Shown here: one piece after another, positions 1-12,482 of the stretch
How positions within the stretch are numbered: position 1 is the stretch's first letter
Layout: each line of letters opens with the position of its first letter
From: Conchocele bisecta
Taxonomy: Eukaryota; Mollusca; Bivalvia; Lucinida; Thyasiridae
Direction: 5' to 3'
Assembly (NCBI GenBank): GCA_029237695.1
Contig: CM055273.1
Coordinates: forward strand, 57,711,968-57,775,967
Length of the DNA stretch: 64,000 nucleotides
The notes under the pieces: model-generated
Told to the model about the DNA's origin: nothing
The model's input: the letters and a program-made list of their open reading frames with translations, nothing else
Database searches by the model: none
Program-made: the position numbers and the translations under genes

Positions 1-224
1 AAAACAAGCTTTGTTAAGGCTTTGTTGGTGGCCAGAGCATGGGAAGACTGACGCGCATAATCTTGAATGCCAGTGCTCGAGTATATAAATGCCTGACGCA
101 TAATATCGAATGCCAGGGCACAAGTTTATGAATGCGTTACTCCATGTGCAGCAACTGAAATAGAGTTGTTTGGTTTGCTGTTGTGAGTGCAAATGTGCAC
201 TTAGGTCACAGGATGGGGATCATT

Positions 225-1310
225 GGTTAGGGAGGTGCAACATGTCCAAACCATAAGAGTGGTACCCATCTCACCTGTATGCGGTAAGGTGTATTAACCA
301 ACCCAGATGCTTGATCGGCCCCATCGCAAAGCGATGCGGATTGGCGACCATTGAGCTTGTCGCCAAGCGGCTTGTTTAGCCGAGTAGCATATACTATTAT
401 ATATATCTTGGTCTGCATATAGAGGCTAGTTCTGTCCAGGAGCATGAGAATGCATGGCCTCCATCCCTTGTGTATGGGGTAAGGGGTAGTTACCAACCCA
501 GAGCTTGATCGGCACCATCGCAAAGCGATGTGGATAGTCGCAAAGCGACTATGAGCTTGTGGCAAAGCAGCAAGTATTGCCGAATAGCACACCCCAGAAA
601 ATGAGAGTGGTAGGCTAGACAAAATATTTCATCCCTCGTGTATGGGGTAAGGGGTAGTTACCAACCCAGAGGCTTGATTGGCACCATCGCAAAGCGATGT
701 GGATAGTCGCAAAGCGACTATGAGCTTGTGGCAAAGCAGCAGCAAAAGTATTGCCGAATAGCACCCCAGAAAAATGAGAGTGGTAGGCTAGACGATATAT
801 CATCTCGTGTAGGGGTAAGGGTTAGTTACCAACCCAGAGGCTTGATCGGCACCATCGCAAAGCGATGCGGATAGTCGCAAAGCGACTATGAGCTTGTGGC
901 AAAGCAGCAAGTATTGCCGAATAGCACACCCCAGAAAATGAGAGTGGTAGGCTAGACGATATATTTCATCCCTCGTGTATGGGGTAAGGGTTAGTTACCA
1001 ACCCAGAGGCTTGATCGGCACCATCGCAAAGCGATGCGGATAGTCGCAAAGCGACTATGAGCTTGTGGCAAAGCAGCAAGTATTGCCGAATAGCACACCC
1101 CAGAAAATGAGTGAGGTAGGCTAGACGAAATATTTCATCCCTCGTGTATGGGGTAAGGGGTAGTTACCAACCCAGAGGCTTGATCGGCACCATTGCAAAG
1201 CGATGCGGATAGTCGCAAAGCGACTATGAGCTTGTGACAAAGCAGCAAGTATTGCCGAATAGCACACCCCAAAAAATGAGAGTGGTAGGCTAGACAAAAT
1301 ATTTAGAGTA
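225..1310. repeat. 168-bp satellite array, about 6 units
   Basis: A tandem array whose unit is about 168 bp. The word ccccaga/ccccaaa recurs near 592, 763, 929, 1098 and 1266, so spacing is 166 to 171 bp. Each unit holds two small dyads (tcgcaaagcga and agtcgcaaagcgact) followed by gcttgtggcaaagcagc. The first unit (225-400) is diverged and the last ends near 1310. The array may continue beyond the left edge of the window in diverged form. Reading frames across it are by-products of the repeat. Confidence 0.93.
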
Positions 1311-2330
1311 GGTTATGCCAAAGCTAATTAAGGTATATTGCCTATTGACGGATTATAATTCGGAACAGGGTAATGTAAGAAGGCACTGTCAATTAATCAA
1401 ATACTTTCGGAAAGGCTGATAATACACTCCATGACGAACTGTCTTTGTCCATGCATGACTTGAGTATTTATGATTAAGAATACGTAATTTATTTAGACTA
1501 TTTCAAGATGATTATATTACTCGTATTATGCACACATGACATTTTCCTCCCGTAGCTTTAAAAGCACAACGGACGATGGGAAGACTATTTCAAGATGATT
1601 GTGTTACTCGTACTGTGCATACATGAAATTCTCCTCCTGTAGGTTTAAAAGCACAACGGATGTTGGATAGAATATTTCAAGACTAGTGCGTTGTGCATGT
1701 TATGCATACTTGAATAGTCGTTGTCCATGCGTGACTTGAGTATTTATGATTAACAGTATGTAATTTATTTGTTTTTTTCAGACTATTGATTTGACACCTA
1801 GCTGCGTTTTACATAACATTTTACAGGTACAACCTGCATACAAGTCGTGCAGGCTTACTAATGATTCAGAGCTCAATGCCAAAGACAGTTTCTAGTGAGA
1901 TGTCCCACTCCTTTTGAATAAAGTTGGGGGGTGTGTTGTGTATTTGCCCTTTCAGATCGCTGATTGTCAGGCTAGATACGCACCTGGCTGATCCAAGTTG
2001 TGGTTACTCAAGCGTTTCCACGTGCACGCTTACATTGTGCTGATTTACTTGCGCGTCAAAACAAAACTGTCATTCCCTACACAGCGAGCAGAGAATGTAC
2101 ACGGACAATTCTAGGTAGGTTTTAGCTATGTTATTCCTACTGTACACTTGTGTACACGCTGCCCCATGTTGTTTCAGGGTCCAGGTCCAGATAATTATCC
2201 CCGCTGCGTAACCAGTGGCCATTTACCCGTTCTCCGTGCGAGCCATTCTGACCCTACCGCCGTACCGAAAGGATTCAAGGTGTTCCTGAATACCTCCGGC
2301 TATATACAGGTACCGTGCTCGTACTATGTA
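1311..2330. other. Gene-free stretch with degenerate direct repeats
   Basis: No exon could be supported. Between about 1490 and 1700 a ~104-bp unit (tatttcaagatgatt ... aaaagcacaacgga) occurs two and a half times. The phrase gacttgagtatttatgatta flanks this block on both sides (about 1457 and 1733), so the block looks like an insertion or an internal duplication. A reading frame at 2148-2477 is partly shared with a repeat near 40 kb and is not a convincing gene. Confidence 0.6.
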
Positions 2331-2334
2331 GTCT

Positions 2335-2665
2335 GGGAAAAACACCTTATTTACCATGGTGTGAATGGGTCAATTAATGAAATGAAAATGCAAATATTTG
2401 AACATGGTCCAAAGCTTCCACAGATGTGGTCCGAAAGGTTAATTTTCCGAATCGTCCATAACCTGAGACGGCCGTAATAATTGCATACGGGTACTAGCAC
2501 TTATCGACTATAGGCACTTTCATTTGGTAGAATTAAGTAAAATATTTAGTCCTATGCGTCAGTATGAATGCCACAGAATTGATTTAAAGGCAATGTATAT
2601 AAGTAAATAAATACAGTAACATGAACTATGAACGACAGTTAACATTCAAAAAATATGTTTTATAA
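2335..2665. repeat. Dispersed repeat R1, copy 1
   Basis: This block is nearly identical to 40075-40295 plus 40625-40795. Shared landmarks are atggtgtgaatggg, ggtccaaagcttcc, gagacggccgtaataatt and aaatacagtaacatgaacta. The second copy is interrupted by a tRNA-like SINE pair, so this one shows the unoccupied arrangement. It ends next to the left border of duplicon A. A short frame crosses both copies, but most differences between them change the amino acid, which does not suggest selection on a protein. Confidence 0.8.
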
Positions 2666-2954
2666 TAAATACCTTGTAAAAAATATTCGCAGATTTTTCG
2701 CTGTTTTCCGGCAGATGGCGCTGGTTACATTTATGGTAAGCACAAATTCCTGTGATAAATTATAATTCACGACTAAATTATTGTTAGTATTACTACTAAT
2801 AATATTAATAATATTATTATTATTATTATTATTAAACATGAACAATATATTAGAACATATGGCATACAGTTATACGTTGCATGGTCTTATTTATTCTTAG
2901 GATAAAGTATGTGCAAACACATGTGGGCATTCAGCGTGTTTCTGCTCTATATAT

Positions 2955-3302
2955 GAACAAGGCTTCTAACTTTGGTCAGACACGACCTCGTTTCATAGCA
3001 AAATAAAACATTTACAATTGTAATTTTCTGTGCATTCTATGTATTTCACTACAATATTGACGTTAGAGCCTTAAACACATTCTTTATTTGTTAGGATACG
3101 ACGTTGTGTCCGACCTAGGAAAAGGAGCTGTAATTCGATATCATTTGCATAAATATGTTCTAACTATGTATTGTAGCAAGATAACACTAATGTTACAAAT
3201 GAACATGTGCACTTTCCGCAAAATATTCACATTAGCGTTAATAAAATCGCGGAATGTGTCATGATACGAGGTGGTGTCCGACCAAAGTTAGAAGCCTTGT
3301 TC
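2955..3302. mobile_element. Foldback MITE, TIR gaacaaggcttctaac (copy A)
   Basis: The left end gaacaaggcttctaactttg is repeated in inverted form at 3280-3302. The similarity extends inward through the gtcagacacgacctcgt / acgaggtggtgtccgac pair. The whole unit is AT-rich and codes for nothing. Copy B carries the same element at 47600-47946, so the insertion predates the duplication. Confidence 0.8.
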
Positions 3303-3779
3303 AAATATATACATGTATATTAATCGGTATAACTATATATATATATATAGTAGGCGGCGGGTTCAAACAGTTTTCGAGTGCCACGGCAAACGTTTACCCA
3401 CGGCTGGACAACGTTCAAACCTTTTTTTAACGGAAATATTGACTTCATGGAGTAAACTAAACTACATCGAAACTCTGGAATATATATATATAACGAGACT
3501 ATATGGAATAATTTCAAATTAAACTATAATAATAGAATATGTTCTTTTACAAAGATTGGAACGAACGTGGCATTTAAAAGTAGAAACAATATATGACTAC
3601 AGAACAAAAGCATTCATGGAATTTTCAACATTTAAGAGTATATCATATACAAAACATGTAATGCCTACCTAACATTATGCTACAATTATATCTAGCTTTC
3701 CACCAAACTGGCGATCATGACTAATCAAAGTACTGAAATAACTCGAACTGTATCACCAGAAACAAAACGTAGGAATGTT

Positions 3780-3863
3780 GGTTGCGAACGCTAGTTCTTG
3801 CAATCTACTCTGGCTACGGACGGTATCGTGACGTGAGTAGATTGCACGAGTTACCGTTCGCAA
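3780..3863. repeat. Imperfect hairpin
   Basis: The sequence gttgcgaacgctagttc... is followed by an inverted counterpart ending ...gttaccgttcgcaac, with the inner arms gcaatctactc / gagtagattgc. It is conserved in duplicon copy B near 49227-49312. Confidence 0.7.
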
Positions 3864-5092
3864 CTATATGAAAGTGTGTCTGCCCCACCACCAGATCACT
3901 TACTTAGCCCAAACCATGTTAATAGGAATAACTTGATTCAACTCTCAGATACTCTTTACGAGTACCGGAGGGTCAGACATGGTACAAAATAGGAAACCGT
4001 AAATGATGAACCCCATCGTATATTTTACCCTTCATTTTGCTCCCAGCCAAAGCAATTTAAAGTTGGTAATAAAGGAACGACCTTTACATGGACCACTGTT
4101 CACCATATTAACAAATCTGAAAGAGTATCAGTGGTCGTTCAATTCTGCAAAGTTTCGTTTGGATTGCATGCCGCTGCCATTCTTATTAAATTTAAAAAGG
4201 CTTCATCAATCAATCATATCTGTAACATTTAACATCCTCCAAGCGGTTCATTAGATATATCAATTTGAAGTTGACAACTGAAGAATTATCCTTTTACCTC
4301 TCAGCGGCCATCTTGGATGATTTAATTATTTATTTCTAATAAGTTAACTACATTAAAAGCACCATAAGCTCTAAAATAGAAATTTTCAGTAATGTTTTAA
4401 CGAAAATTGTGGCAACACGTACACGATTAATTATATCAATGTAAAATTGTAAATAAAAATTTGTGTGATTTCCGTCTGCGCCAGGCCATCTTTTTTGGGG
4501 AATATTACAAAGTATACAGACTTTTTTGTATCAGTTACTTAATTTATTAAAAGAAAATACAATGTAACATTATACAGCAATTGGACTGGCACACTGTTAG
4601 CTTTGGAAAATATGACAAACATATAGTACTTTAAATTTATAAATGTATGGATTATTTCGGGAAAATATTACATTTATAAATGCAAACTCACGAATACACG
4701 AACGTACATGGAATGTCATCCAGTTAACCTAATTAACCGTGTCTATGTAGTAACACTATTAATATCGACATTTACACAATAAGATTTAAACAGTGAATGC
4801 ATATTTATTTGATGTTATAAGTACTCATTCAATGTATATATATACCACTATATTTCAATGTCTTTATCATTCTTCTATCCAAACATTTCTTTCAAATGTT
4901 AAACATACTTAAATAAGCATTTACTATTGCTAGCTGCATATAAATGTAGCTAGGTTATTGTTAACTGTTGTACTATTGCAGAAAAGTGCATGTTTGTGAA
5001 GCTTGCAGCTTCGTGTATAACTGTTTGTATAAATATGTTTGAAAATAAAGACTATAAGTAAAACAAAGTACTTACATTTAAATATTTTTCAG

Positions 5093-5225
5093 ATTTTATG
5101 AATTAATAGCCGAAATTGTGATGGCTGAAAAAGTGGAACAGACAGTAGACAGGCTGACGGATGGGCTAGCTTCTTCTTCTTCTTATACGAATATTCAACC
5201 ACTATGGGTGCACCCCGCGACGGAG
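5093..5225 (+). other. Exon-like block of unknown gene, copy A
   Basis: A polypyrimidine tract and AG (atatttttcag) precede an open frame of 133 nt that ends at a strong donor, GAG|GTAAGT. Translated from the first complete codon it gives 44 residues beginning FYELIAEIVMAEKVEQTVDR and ending IQPLWVHPATE. The same block, with the same borders and length, exists in copy B at 50900-51032. I do not recognise the protein. At least six codons differ between copies and every difference I see changes the amino acid, which argues against present selection. It could be an orphan exon carried in by the duplicon. Confidence 0.4.
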
Positions 5226-5629
5226 GTAAGTATATTATGGCTGTCTAAAAGTTTATAGAATCTGTGATATGTACGGGCAGCCATTATAGTGGAGGGGCAC
5301 TTTGAAGAGAAGTGGCTTAAAAACGATTTCTGTTCAACCCAAGAGAGCAAAAGCAACGACTATGCTAGATTGATTCATCATACATTCCTGAACATGATCC
5401 GGTGTCGGTCAATCAAATTAGGTGGGACAAGGTCACTTTTAGGTCATTAAGTGCAAAGAGGTCAAATGAGTTCAGAAACATAATTATCTTATATAAGTAG
5501 TTGGACATGTAGTTGCATATCATGCTTCAAATATCAGATAAAGTTGTTTAAATTGTTGAATATTCTTCCTTATGACATATATGAGACGATTAGTTTTTAT
5601 GTTGGTTCAAACCGGTGTGTATTTTGCGA

Positions 5630-5995
5630 TTTTCAAGATGGCCGCCAGGTATCAACATTTTGTCTTAAATATATTCTGACTTGATTATTATATGGCGTTT
5701 GGTACTTACATTATGCGTTTACATACATAGAACTACGTTTTGATAACTTATAAAAAAACAATTCACCACTGATAAATTCATATACATATAAGATGGCCGC
5801 CAAATATTCACACAAACATGCAGTAAATGTGTGTGGAATAACAACAATATATAGCTACACTTTCATGCACATTTATATTTCAGTTGTTTGCCTTTTTGTT
5901 TTCATTGAATGTGTTCTTTGCAAAAATGAATGAGTCCATCTAATACACTTATTATTTGACCATGTTGGAATATTCAAGATGGCCGCTAAATATAG
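5630..5995 (+). repeat. Subterminal repeats with AAGATGGCCGCC box, left arm
   Basis: The box aagatggccgcc or a one-base variant occurs at about 5634, 5792 and 5979, spaced 158 and 187 bp apart, on the plus strand. The surrounding sequence is weakly similar between units. The same box lies inverted in the right arm, so both series run from the tips toward the middle of the 5.19-kb element. Confidence 0.75.
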
Positions 5996-7078
5996 CTTAA
6001 GCTCATAGGTTCTGTTGATCGACAACGTAGTAAAGAAATGAAACATATTTGGGAATCATATGTGTAATATTTTAAAAGTGCGAGGCTTGTGTTCCAAACT
6101 GTACCGAATTATCTGTCGCCGCAGACAAAGGTAAATCAAAGATCACCGCCAACATGGACACAATTCTGACACATCTATATTACGTAGCAATATTACGACA
6201 TAGCATATGCTACACCATACAATCAATGTTTTAGTGTTTTCGATGATAACATTAATAATAATATTTTATGTCCGCGATTTTAGTTGGCTACTATAGTGCG
6301 TAGTTTTATAATATGAGCTAGCAACAAAATATTGGTGCAACTCATGGATAACAATATATCCTAGCTGTAACATGGTAATGGTTAGTAAACGACTACATAG
6401 TCACGTCTTGGATTTCAAGTGGAACATAATTCTGAATACTAGTTGACAATGTCAAAGGAAACAGGAACATCTTTACAATTACATCTAGGTATTCATGCAT
6501 TTGAGTGAATGAACATAATGCCCGTGTCTAATACCTGTATTCGGATAGAAATAAAATACAGATACAGGTTGGGCGCATGTGAATCGTAATGTATTATATA
6601 ATTAACGATGGTGGGTTGATAATTGCCGGGGAGCGCGATATCCCTGGCTTTGCCATTATTCACATGTTCAGTTTGATTGTAGGCGAGAGTTGAATCCGGC
6701 TAACCTCGTTATAAGAGTAATACGGTCAGTGGTAATCCTACTATGTTTATGGGGAGGGGGCTAAGTTACTATAGTGTGGTGAAGACCTGACAGTAGATCC
6801 GGTTTGTCTAATGTCAGGGCTGGAAGGAAATTGTATGCAAATATTCAGTTACCCGCCCCCATCCAGATGAAATGAGCTGTCGATAGTCCGTTTAAAGCCA
6901 TTAAACATTAAACCGGGACTCTGTCATGTTATCTTTAACACGACCATGAACACCAATATTGCATTTTATTATTGCAACATGTCCGTAACCAGGGGGTCGG
7001 TGCAGTCGGACGACCCCCTCCCCAACCTCCCTCGTCGTGCCTTGGTGTCCACTCTTTCATGCACTAAAATAATAATTA

Positions 7079-7462
7079 TTGTCAATACGTAGTCATTTTA
7101 TAATATGTATGCAAGCAGGAGAGTCTTATTACATGTATGTACTCAGTTTTGTGCTGATAATATATAAAATGGTATTTCAGACCATCTGGATTTCACAATT
7201 GTCTGGGAGAGCATGGCTCTGTACCCCAATAGCTGCATCGGGCCATTCAAGCCCTCGAAAAGACTCATTGCTTCATAAAAGTATGGTTACTGTTGCATAC
7301 ATTGAAACCATGAGATACCGGTACATTCCATGCGGATGCGGATATTGTGTCATTTTCCATTATAACGAAGCCGACTATCTACCTATGAAAAACGATAATC
7401 AATTTGTTAATGCGGTACACGACAGGGTAGACACAATGATTGCCATAGCAAAGGGAAGTTGA
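7079..7462 (+). CDS. Unassigned ORF inside the 5.19-kb element
   Basis: A 127-codon open frame in the middle of the TIR element. The second half is more protein-like, with a CGCGYC cysteine cluster and a charged end that reads NDNQFVNAVHDRVDTMIAIA. A possible acceptor (atggtatttcag) sits just before codon 40, so the real unit, if any, may be an exon starting near 7172. I recognise no domain, and the element carries no other coding support. It may equally be chance. Confidence 0.2.
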   Translation: MSIRSHFIICMQAGESYYMYVLSFVLIIYKMVFQTIWISQLSGRAWLCTPIAASGHSSPRKDSLLHKSMVTVAYIETMRYRYIPCGCGYCVIFHYNEADYLPMKNDNQFVNAVHDRVDTMIAIAKGS

Positions 7463-9664
7463 CGCATTCTGAACTTGGCTGACTACGTAACAACTACCAT
7501 TATTCACTTCCCACTTAATGAAAGCACCGTTTTTCGTATCGAAGAAGTATGCTTATTTATTTTGGATATGAAAACGAAAACCACGCCATCGCATCTTGAG
7601 CTATATAGGTATTATAAATGCTAATGTCCCCATTAGTGCCATATAGAAGACACTAATATGCATTTGCATACGTTATATTCCCACCATTTATATTTAAAAA
7701 ATATCTATCGACACATTCATTATTTTAACAAAGTCGTAATATTGACGACAGTAACATGAACATGTAATACCAATAACTTTGAAACACTGAACATGGACAC
7801 TGCGAGTGTGCTTGTCGGTGTAGCAAGAGACATAATCAATTACTTGTACATTGGGGAATGATATAACATATACATATCGTATATATGTAGAGTCAATGGT
7901 GTGATCATGGCCATCGAATCTCAGTTTATATACGACATATCATGTTCTTATTGCCCAAAATAAAATAACCGTTGGATGACGTATCATTTAAGTAGTCATA
8001 TGCCGGTAGCCATGTGCTAGGTCGTGTAAGTACATGCATGAATATGTTAATAACCAGTATTTGTGAGCCATATTCACATTACTCTATATTCTACGAAGCC
8101 AATGCATGGTGTCATTACATCTCAGTTCATAAACGGCATATGTTGTGTTTATTAACAATAAAATCGCGTTTGGATGACCTATGCTATCAAGAAGTATAAA
8201 CAGGTAGGCATGTACTATGTAAATAGGAAGGATTTAATGATTCAATATTTTTGAGTCACATACGTATGGATACTAAACTATAATGCGATCGCGATCAACA
8301 TGTTGTGAATTCATGATGGAACATATTTTGAGGTCATTCATGAGATTGTTTGGTACATAGAAAGAATAAAAGTTATACAAATGTATTATGCGGTCATAAT
8401 GCAATCTATATTGAATGCATATGTATGTATATGTATCACAGTTATGAAGGGCACTGTTTCTGGGGAATACCATACACTGTAATCATATCTGTTGTAGTTA
8501 TATAATGTCCGTACATGGTATGTGTAAGTGTCATAACTGTGTATTATAATATCACAACCATATGTGTAATATAATATATAATACCTTAAATGCATTAAAA
8601 TGAACATGGTTGATTATTCTATGCTAATCTATAATTATATCAGAAAGTTCCATCGTCCGTGTCTATACACACCAACATACGACATATACTTAAGATCGTA
8701 AGAGACCAAACAGAGACACTTATTTTCACATGCACGTATTTGGGTAGTTGAAATTGAGATTAATGGATAAATAATGTACACAGATCGACCAAACAACCAC
8801 TTTTCAGTACAAAACCGCAATTCCCGTGACTGGATTTTCAACTAACCAGGTTTGAGTTAACCTGGAAGCGAAACGTGTAAAGCTAAACATTGACACATAG
8901 CTGATATGAAGCCTTTAAATAATGAGCATTCGTTACAGCATATTATGTTTTATATATGTGACACGCATATACGCTTTCAATATATTGATTTCAGTGCAGG
9001 AGACGGGACTTTTATTGATGAGAGTATATGTTAATTGAGAATATATGTCCAGTTATCAGCGACGATTATACAAGCAGTCATGCGGAATGTTTTGCTGAAA
9101 TAGAATATGCTGATCTTCCTTGTACATACGTATGGTTATATGGGACAATTATTAAATATTTCAGCGTAATTTAAATGTATGCATATGGGTATATCCACTT
9201 GTGAATGTATGGATATTCACGGAAACAGAAACTGTAATACATACTATTTGTTAAGTGTTGTATTTTACATTTTGTTTGATTGGTTATAAGTCTAAAGTGA
9301 TTGAAATATCATGGTACTTAGCCGCACATCAGCATATAACAGTTCAATATCTGAATGTAATGCGAACATGGCCGAACTATAGCATATGTACCAATCGCAA
9401 TACATAGTGTATACATATATGACATTATAGTGCGATTTACAACGTATATGCTACCGTAAGACTCAATAAAACACAATATGTAAAACAAACAGTACATATA
9501 TTTTAATATTATGACAACGAGTGTAACCTAATTCGAGCATCACCAAGTGTATTATCAGCGATCTACTAGTCTGAACTCGTGTGAATATGTCCTATAAATA
9601 CATGTAAAAGTAAATGAAAAGAAATGCGCAATTGCCAGTACCATACTTTATTAAAATAGCCTAA

Positions 9665-10160
9665 ATGAGGCAACCATTTTGAATAAACACAATTACAAAT
9701 GACTTCAAAATCAAGTGTGTCCAACTTACTGATTTAACCACCTAACAGAATGCAGTAGTATACATAAGTAAAGCAAAAGTAAACATTATATTCAATAACT
9801 TTAGAGTTTTTTGAAAATATGGCGGCCATTTTGAATTAAAAACGCTCTTTAAGAAGAGCATGAATATTGATCTATATTTTTAATATCGTATCTCAGATTA
9901 AAATCAAACTAATATGTTCATATCTAGCTTAGTACCAAGATATGGTCCACCACATTGTAAATAATGTTGCCTGATCTTGATGAATATTTGGCGTCCATCT
10001 TGGATTCATATGGATTTGATAGCCTCCATTTATGTTAAAAATTAATGCATGGTATCCAAACGTTTTTCTGCGTCCGTCCGATCAAGATCCAAGTGCCTAT
10101 TTGATTTAATTCATCAAATAAGTGGGCTAAATATTGATGCTTGGCGGCCATCTTGAATAT
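9665..10160 (-). repeat. Subterminal repeats with AAGATGGCCGCC box, right arm
   Basis: Inverted partners of the left-arm boxes: ggcggccattttgaa at about 9822, ggcgtccatcttgga at about 9990 and ggcggccatcttgaa at about 10143, with a weaker match near 9672. Spacing is 150 to 170 bp. The core resembles the published binding motif of the zinc-finger protein YY1, but that is a resemblance only. Confidence 0.7.
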
Positions 10161-10450
10161 GTTGATACTCTCAACGATAGAGACGTCCGAGAAAACAGAT
10201 TTGCTTTGTATATGTCCCATAAAACAATAATCACCAATAAAACATACTTTATCGGAGTTCTCTGTAATGTTATGCAAGTACATATTGTATTATCAAAATA
10301 GAGTGAGTTTGCACTCATTTGACCCATGTGCATTTAATGACCCCAAAAATGACCTTGTCCCACCTGATTTAATTGACTGACACCGGATTCGTGTTCAGGA
10401 TGATATAATGCATTGATATAATGCATTGAATTCATTTTTATGGGTGCTTG

Positions 10451-10475
10451 CCCCCCCCCCCCCCCGCCCGCCCCT
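10451..10475. repeat. C-rich tract at element tip
   Basis: A run of 15 C followed by gcccgcccct forms the right tip of the 5.19-kb element. The left tip has only ggaggggc, so the run has probably grown by slippage after insertion. Confidence 0.85.
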
Positions 10476-10559
10476 ATTACAACCCAAGCAGCTTGCAAGT
10501 TTATACAGATGGAGTTTGTAGCACAGGAGGTTTGCCACTCGTTCAATGTCCATAATGAA

Positions 10560-10915
10560 TTATTTATTGAACTGTAAGTCTCTGAAACCGCCGCAGTCGA
10601 TGATAAACTGAGTAATGTCCGCTTTGGATAGATTATGGTAAGCTACACTTCCTATGGCCTTTTTGGACTTCAAGGCGGAATTCCGGGTAAATCTGCTCAC
10701 GGACAGCATGTAGTGCCGGGCACCTCAGTAGCATGTGTGTTGCATCCTCCGGTTCCAGGCGGCAATTGGGGCACGTGTGGTCACCTGTGTACTGGCTAAA
10801 CCGACTTTTGTTGGTTTGGAATAAGTATGTTCCTGTTACCAGTCTTGCCTTTGTTATACGCTTTCTCACGTCGCCGACGATGGAGTCGAGAGTACCCCAC
10901 ACGTGGTGTGGATGT
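10560..10915 (-). pseudogene. LINE ORF2 C-terminal fragment (copy A)
   Basis: The minus strand reads a typical non-LTR retrotransposon C-terminus: the basic VRKRITKARLVTGTY segment, then the zinc-knuckle CPNC ... H ... CP (CPNCRLEPEDATHMLLRCP). At an A5 run in the following VQK the frame shifts by one. In the new frame the protein continues AYHNLSKADITQFIIDC to a stop at 10560. Upstream of about 10915 no LINE homology is visible, so this is a 5'-truncated copy. It abuts JMJD4 exon 1 (11046) in divergent orientation. Copy B carries the same tail, split by a 6.36-kb insertion. Confidence 0.85.
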
Positions 10916-11045
10916 CGTATTAGCTATTATTTAGTCCCAGGCAAATTCCAGAGTCAGATGTTTTGTCGATTACTTCCCTTGGATTGCTCTTCAAATGGCT
11001 GCGCCCAGTGACACCACTTGCAAATGATTATGCAACGCAGCTGCG

Positions 11046-11250
11046 ATGGATTCGCTAAGGCACGAGTCTTACATGTGCTGTATAATCGAATTAATTGACA
11101 ATGTCAGTTATGAAACATTCTTCAATAAGTATATGCTGCCCAACAAGCCCTGTATATTCAAATCAGAGATCACTAAGCTGTGGGCGAGTCGTCGAGATTG
11201 GGTGACAGATGGCGGGAATCCAGATTGTATGGCTCTCCATGAACGTTTTG
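11046..11250 (+). pseudogene. JMJD4: JMJD4 exon 1, copy A
   Basis: The 205-nt frame starts at ATG and ends at TTTTG|GTATTT. Residues VSYETFFNKYMLPNKPCIF and LWASRRDWVTDGG match the N-terminus of JmjC-domain protein 4, the 2-oxoglutarate-dependent lysyl hydroxylase that modifies the translation termination factor eRF1. The JmjC catalytic residues are encoded by later exons, and no later exon was found downstream in this window. Compared with copy B, four residues differ, including Cys-Met in place of the family-like Phe-Thr after NPD. The exon is therefore either a dead duplicate or the start of a gene whose remaining exons I failed to see. I favour a dead duplicate. Confidence 0.75.
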
Positions 11251-12480
11251 GTATTTGTCGACCCCCCCACCCCGCCCAGCCTCGATGTCCACTTTTTTAA
11301 CAAAAAAGCATACACCCGGACCCCCCCCCCCACTAGATACCTCCGGCCCATTGGGCCTTCGAAACGACCCCCCCCCCCTTCAAACAGGTCTGGCTACGGG
11401 CCTGCATAGTACAGTCATGATGGCTTACTCTTGTAAAGTGGAATTTTCCTGTGGAATTTTCCTGTGGAATTTTCCTGTGGAATTTTCAAAAAACAGTGAT
11501 AAAGTATCATTTTTATTGACAAAATTCATGAATATCTGAGAAAAATAAACATTTTATTTTGGTAAACAATTGTATTGAAATCAACAATATAATGCTGGTG
11601 TATGTTTGTAAATGTAAACTACAGGGATCCTCCATATTATCGGACAAAAATGGCAGTTACGGGCATGAACTTTTCACAAAAGAATTGTCGGGTTTTGCTC
11701 TCTCAACGCAAGTAGCCTAAACTATTTAGCAAAATATGCCATCTTTCTTACCTAAAATTGGGTCAGAGCATCAGTCGTAAGATTGCCCCAAAATTAACAT
11801 CTACAATCAGTTATCCGGACAAAAGTATAATCGTCTTATAACTTCTATTCTCACATTGCAATCATAAGTTTATCGCCTGTAAACCAGTGTAAACATCATT
11901 GTGTAGTTCCGCAGAAAAATCAGTCACCCTTCGCTTTTTGGAAAACACCATATTTATAGAAGTTATTGTATTTATGGAACAACTCGGTAATGATGTAATG
12001 GGCACACTCGATTGTGTCCCCCGCGCGACTTTTGATGTTGTATTTAAACAACTTGTGGACAGAGTTGGATATTTTTTTCAGCAAATTTTACTAAAATGTT
12101 TACCTTGACGACATATTCTTCACACTGGTATGGAAACAGCAAGCAGCTGCGTGACTTATATGTATTCGTTGCAATATCGAATCAAAGTAATGCGCTTAAT
12201 TTACAGGTATTTTCATTTGTCTGATAAACTGATTGTCCGGATAACTGGTACGACCCGTGTATGGTTCAATCCAAGTGTTTATATTATCCCGTCAACACAG
12301 TGCGTATGTGCCGTGAAACACGGTGCCGTGGAACATTTTTGATATCCTTTCAATACGACCTAATCACTGCGTATGGATATGTGTGCGGTTGTCACTAGTC
12401 AATTCTCCGATTTGGAGGATGCGGCTGGGGTTATTTTTTGCATTTTAAAGCTATTTGTAATGTTGACGGGATAGATAGAA
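11250..12480. other. Non-coding part of duplicon A after JMJD4 exon 1
   Basis: This is the first part of the JMJD4 intron in both copies. It holds C-rich runs near 11262, 11322 and 11370, a 13-bp tandem (gaattttcctgtg, about three and a half copies at 11442-11489; copy B has about one) and otherwise unique AT-rich sequence. Several frames are open, but their differences between copies give no coding signal. Confidence 0.7.
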
Positions 12481-12482
12481 TA

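Larger units (their letters stand above)
5287..10475. mobile_element. 5.19-kb long-TIR DNA element in duplicon A
   Basis: Copy B reads straight through agccattacaaacc, whereas copy A has ccATTA, then 5.19 kb, then ATTAcaaccc. This gives an empty site and a 4-bp ATTA duplication. The two ends are inverted copies of each other over at least 450 bp: left 5385-5471 pairs with right 10313-10403 (gtgggacaaggtca and ggtcaaatgag are shared), and the similarity continues inward past the aagatggccgcc boxes at about 5634 and 10143. The outer tips are gtggaggggc and aggggcgggc. No transposase was found inside. The middle holds degenerate tandem units (7850-8300) and one unassigned frame. It is probably a non-autonomous DNA transposon. 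Confidence 0.8.

Noticed and set aside
2148..2477. 109-codon plus-strand gene
   Set aside because: The second half lies in a dispersed repeat whose other copy differs mostly by replacements; no domain recognised.
10733..11011. 92-codon plus-strand frame
   Set aside because: It is the antisense of the LINE C-terminus plus the spacer to JMJD4.
11899..12108. Continuation of JMJD4 after exon 1
   Set aside because: The frame does not resemble the expected JMJD4 second exon and its A/B differences include frame-changing indels.
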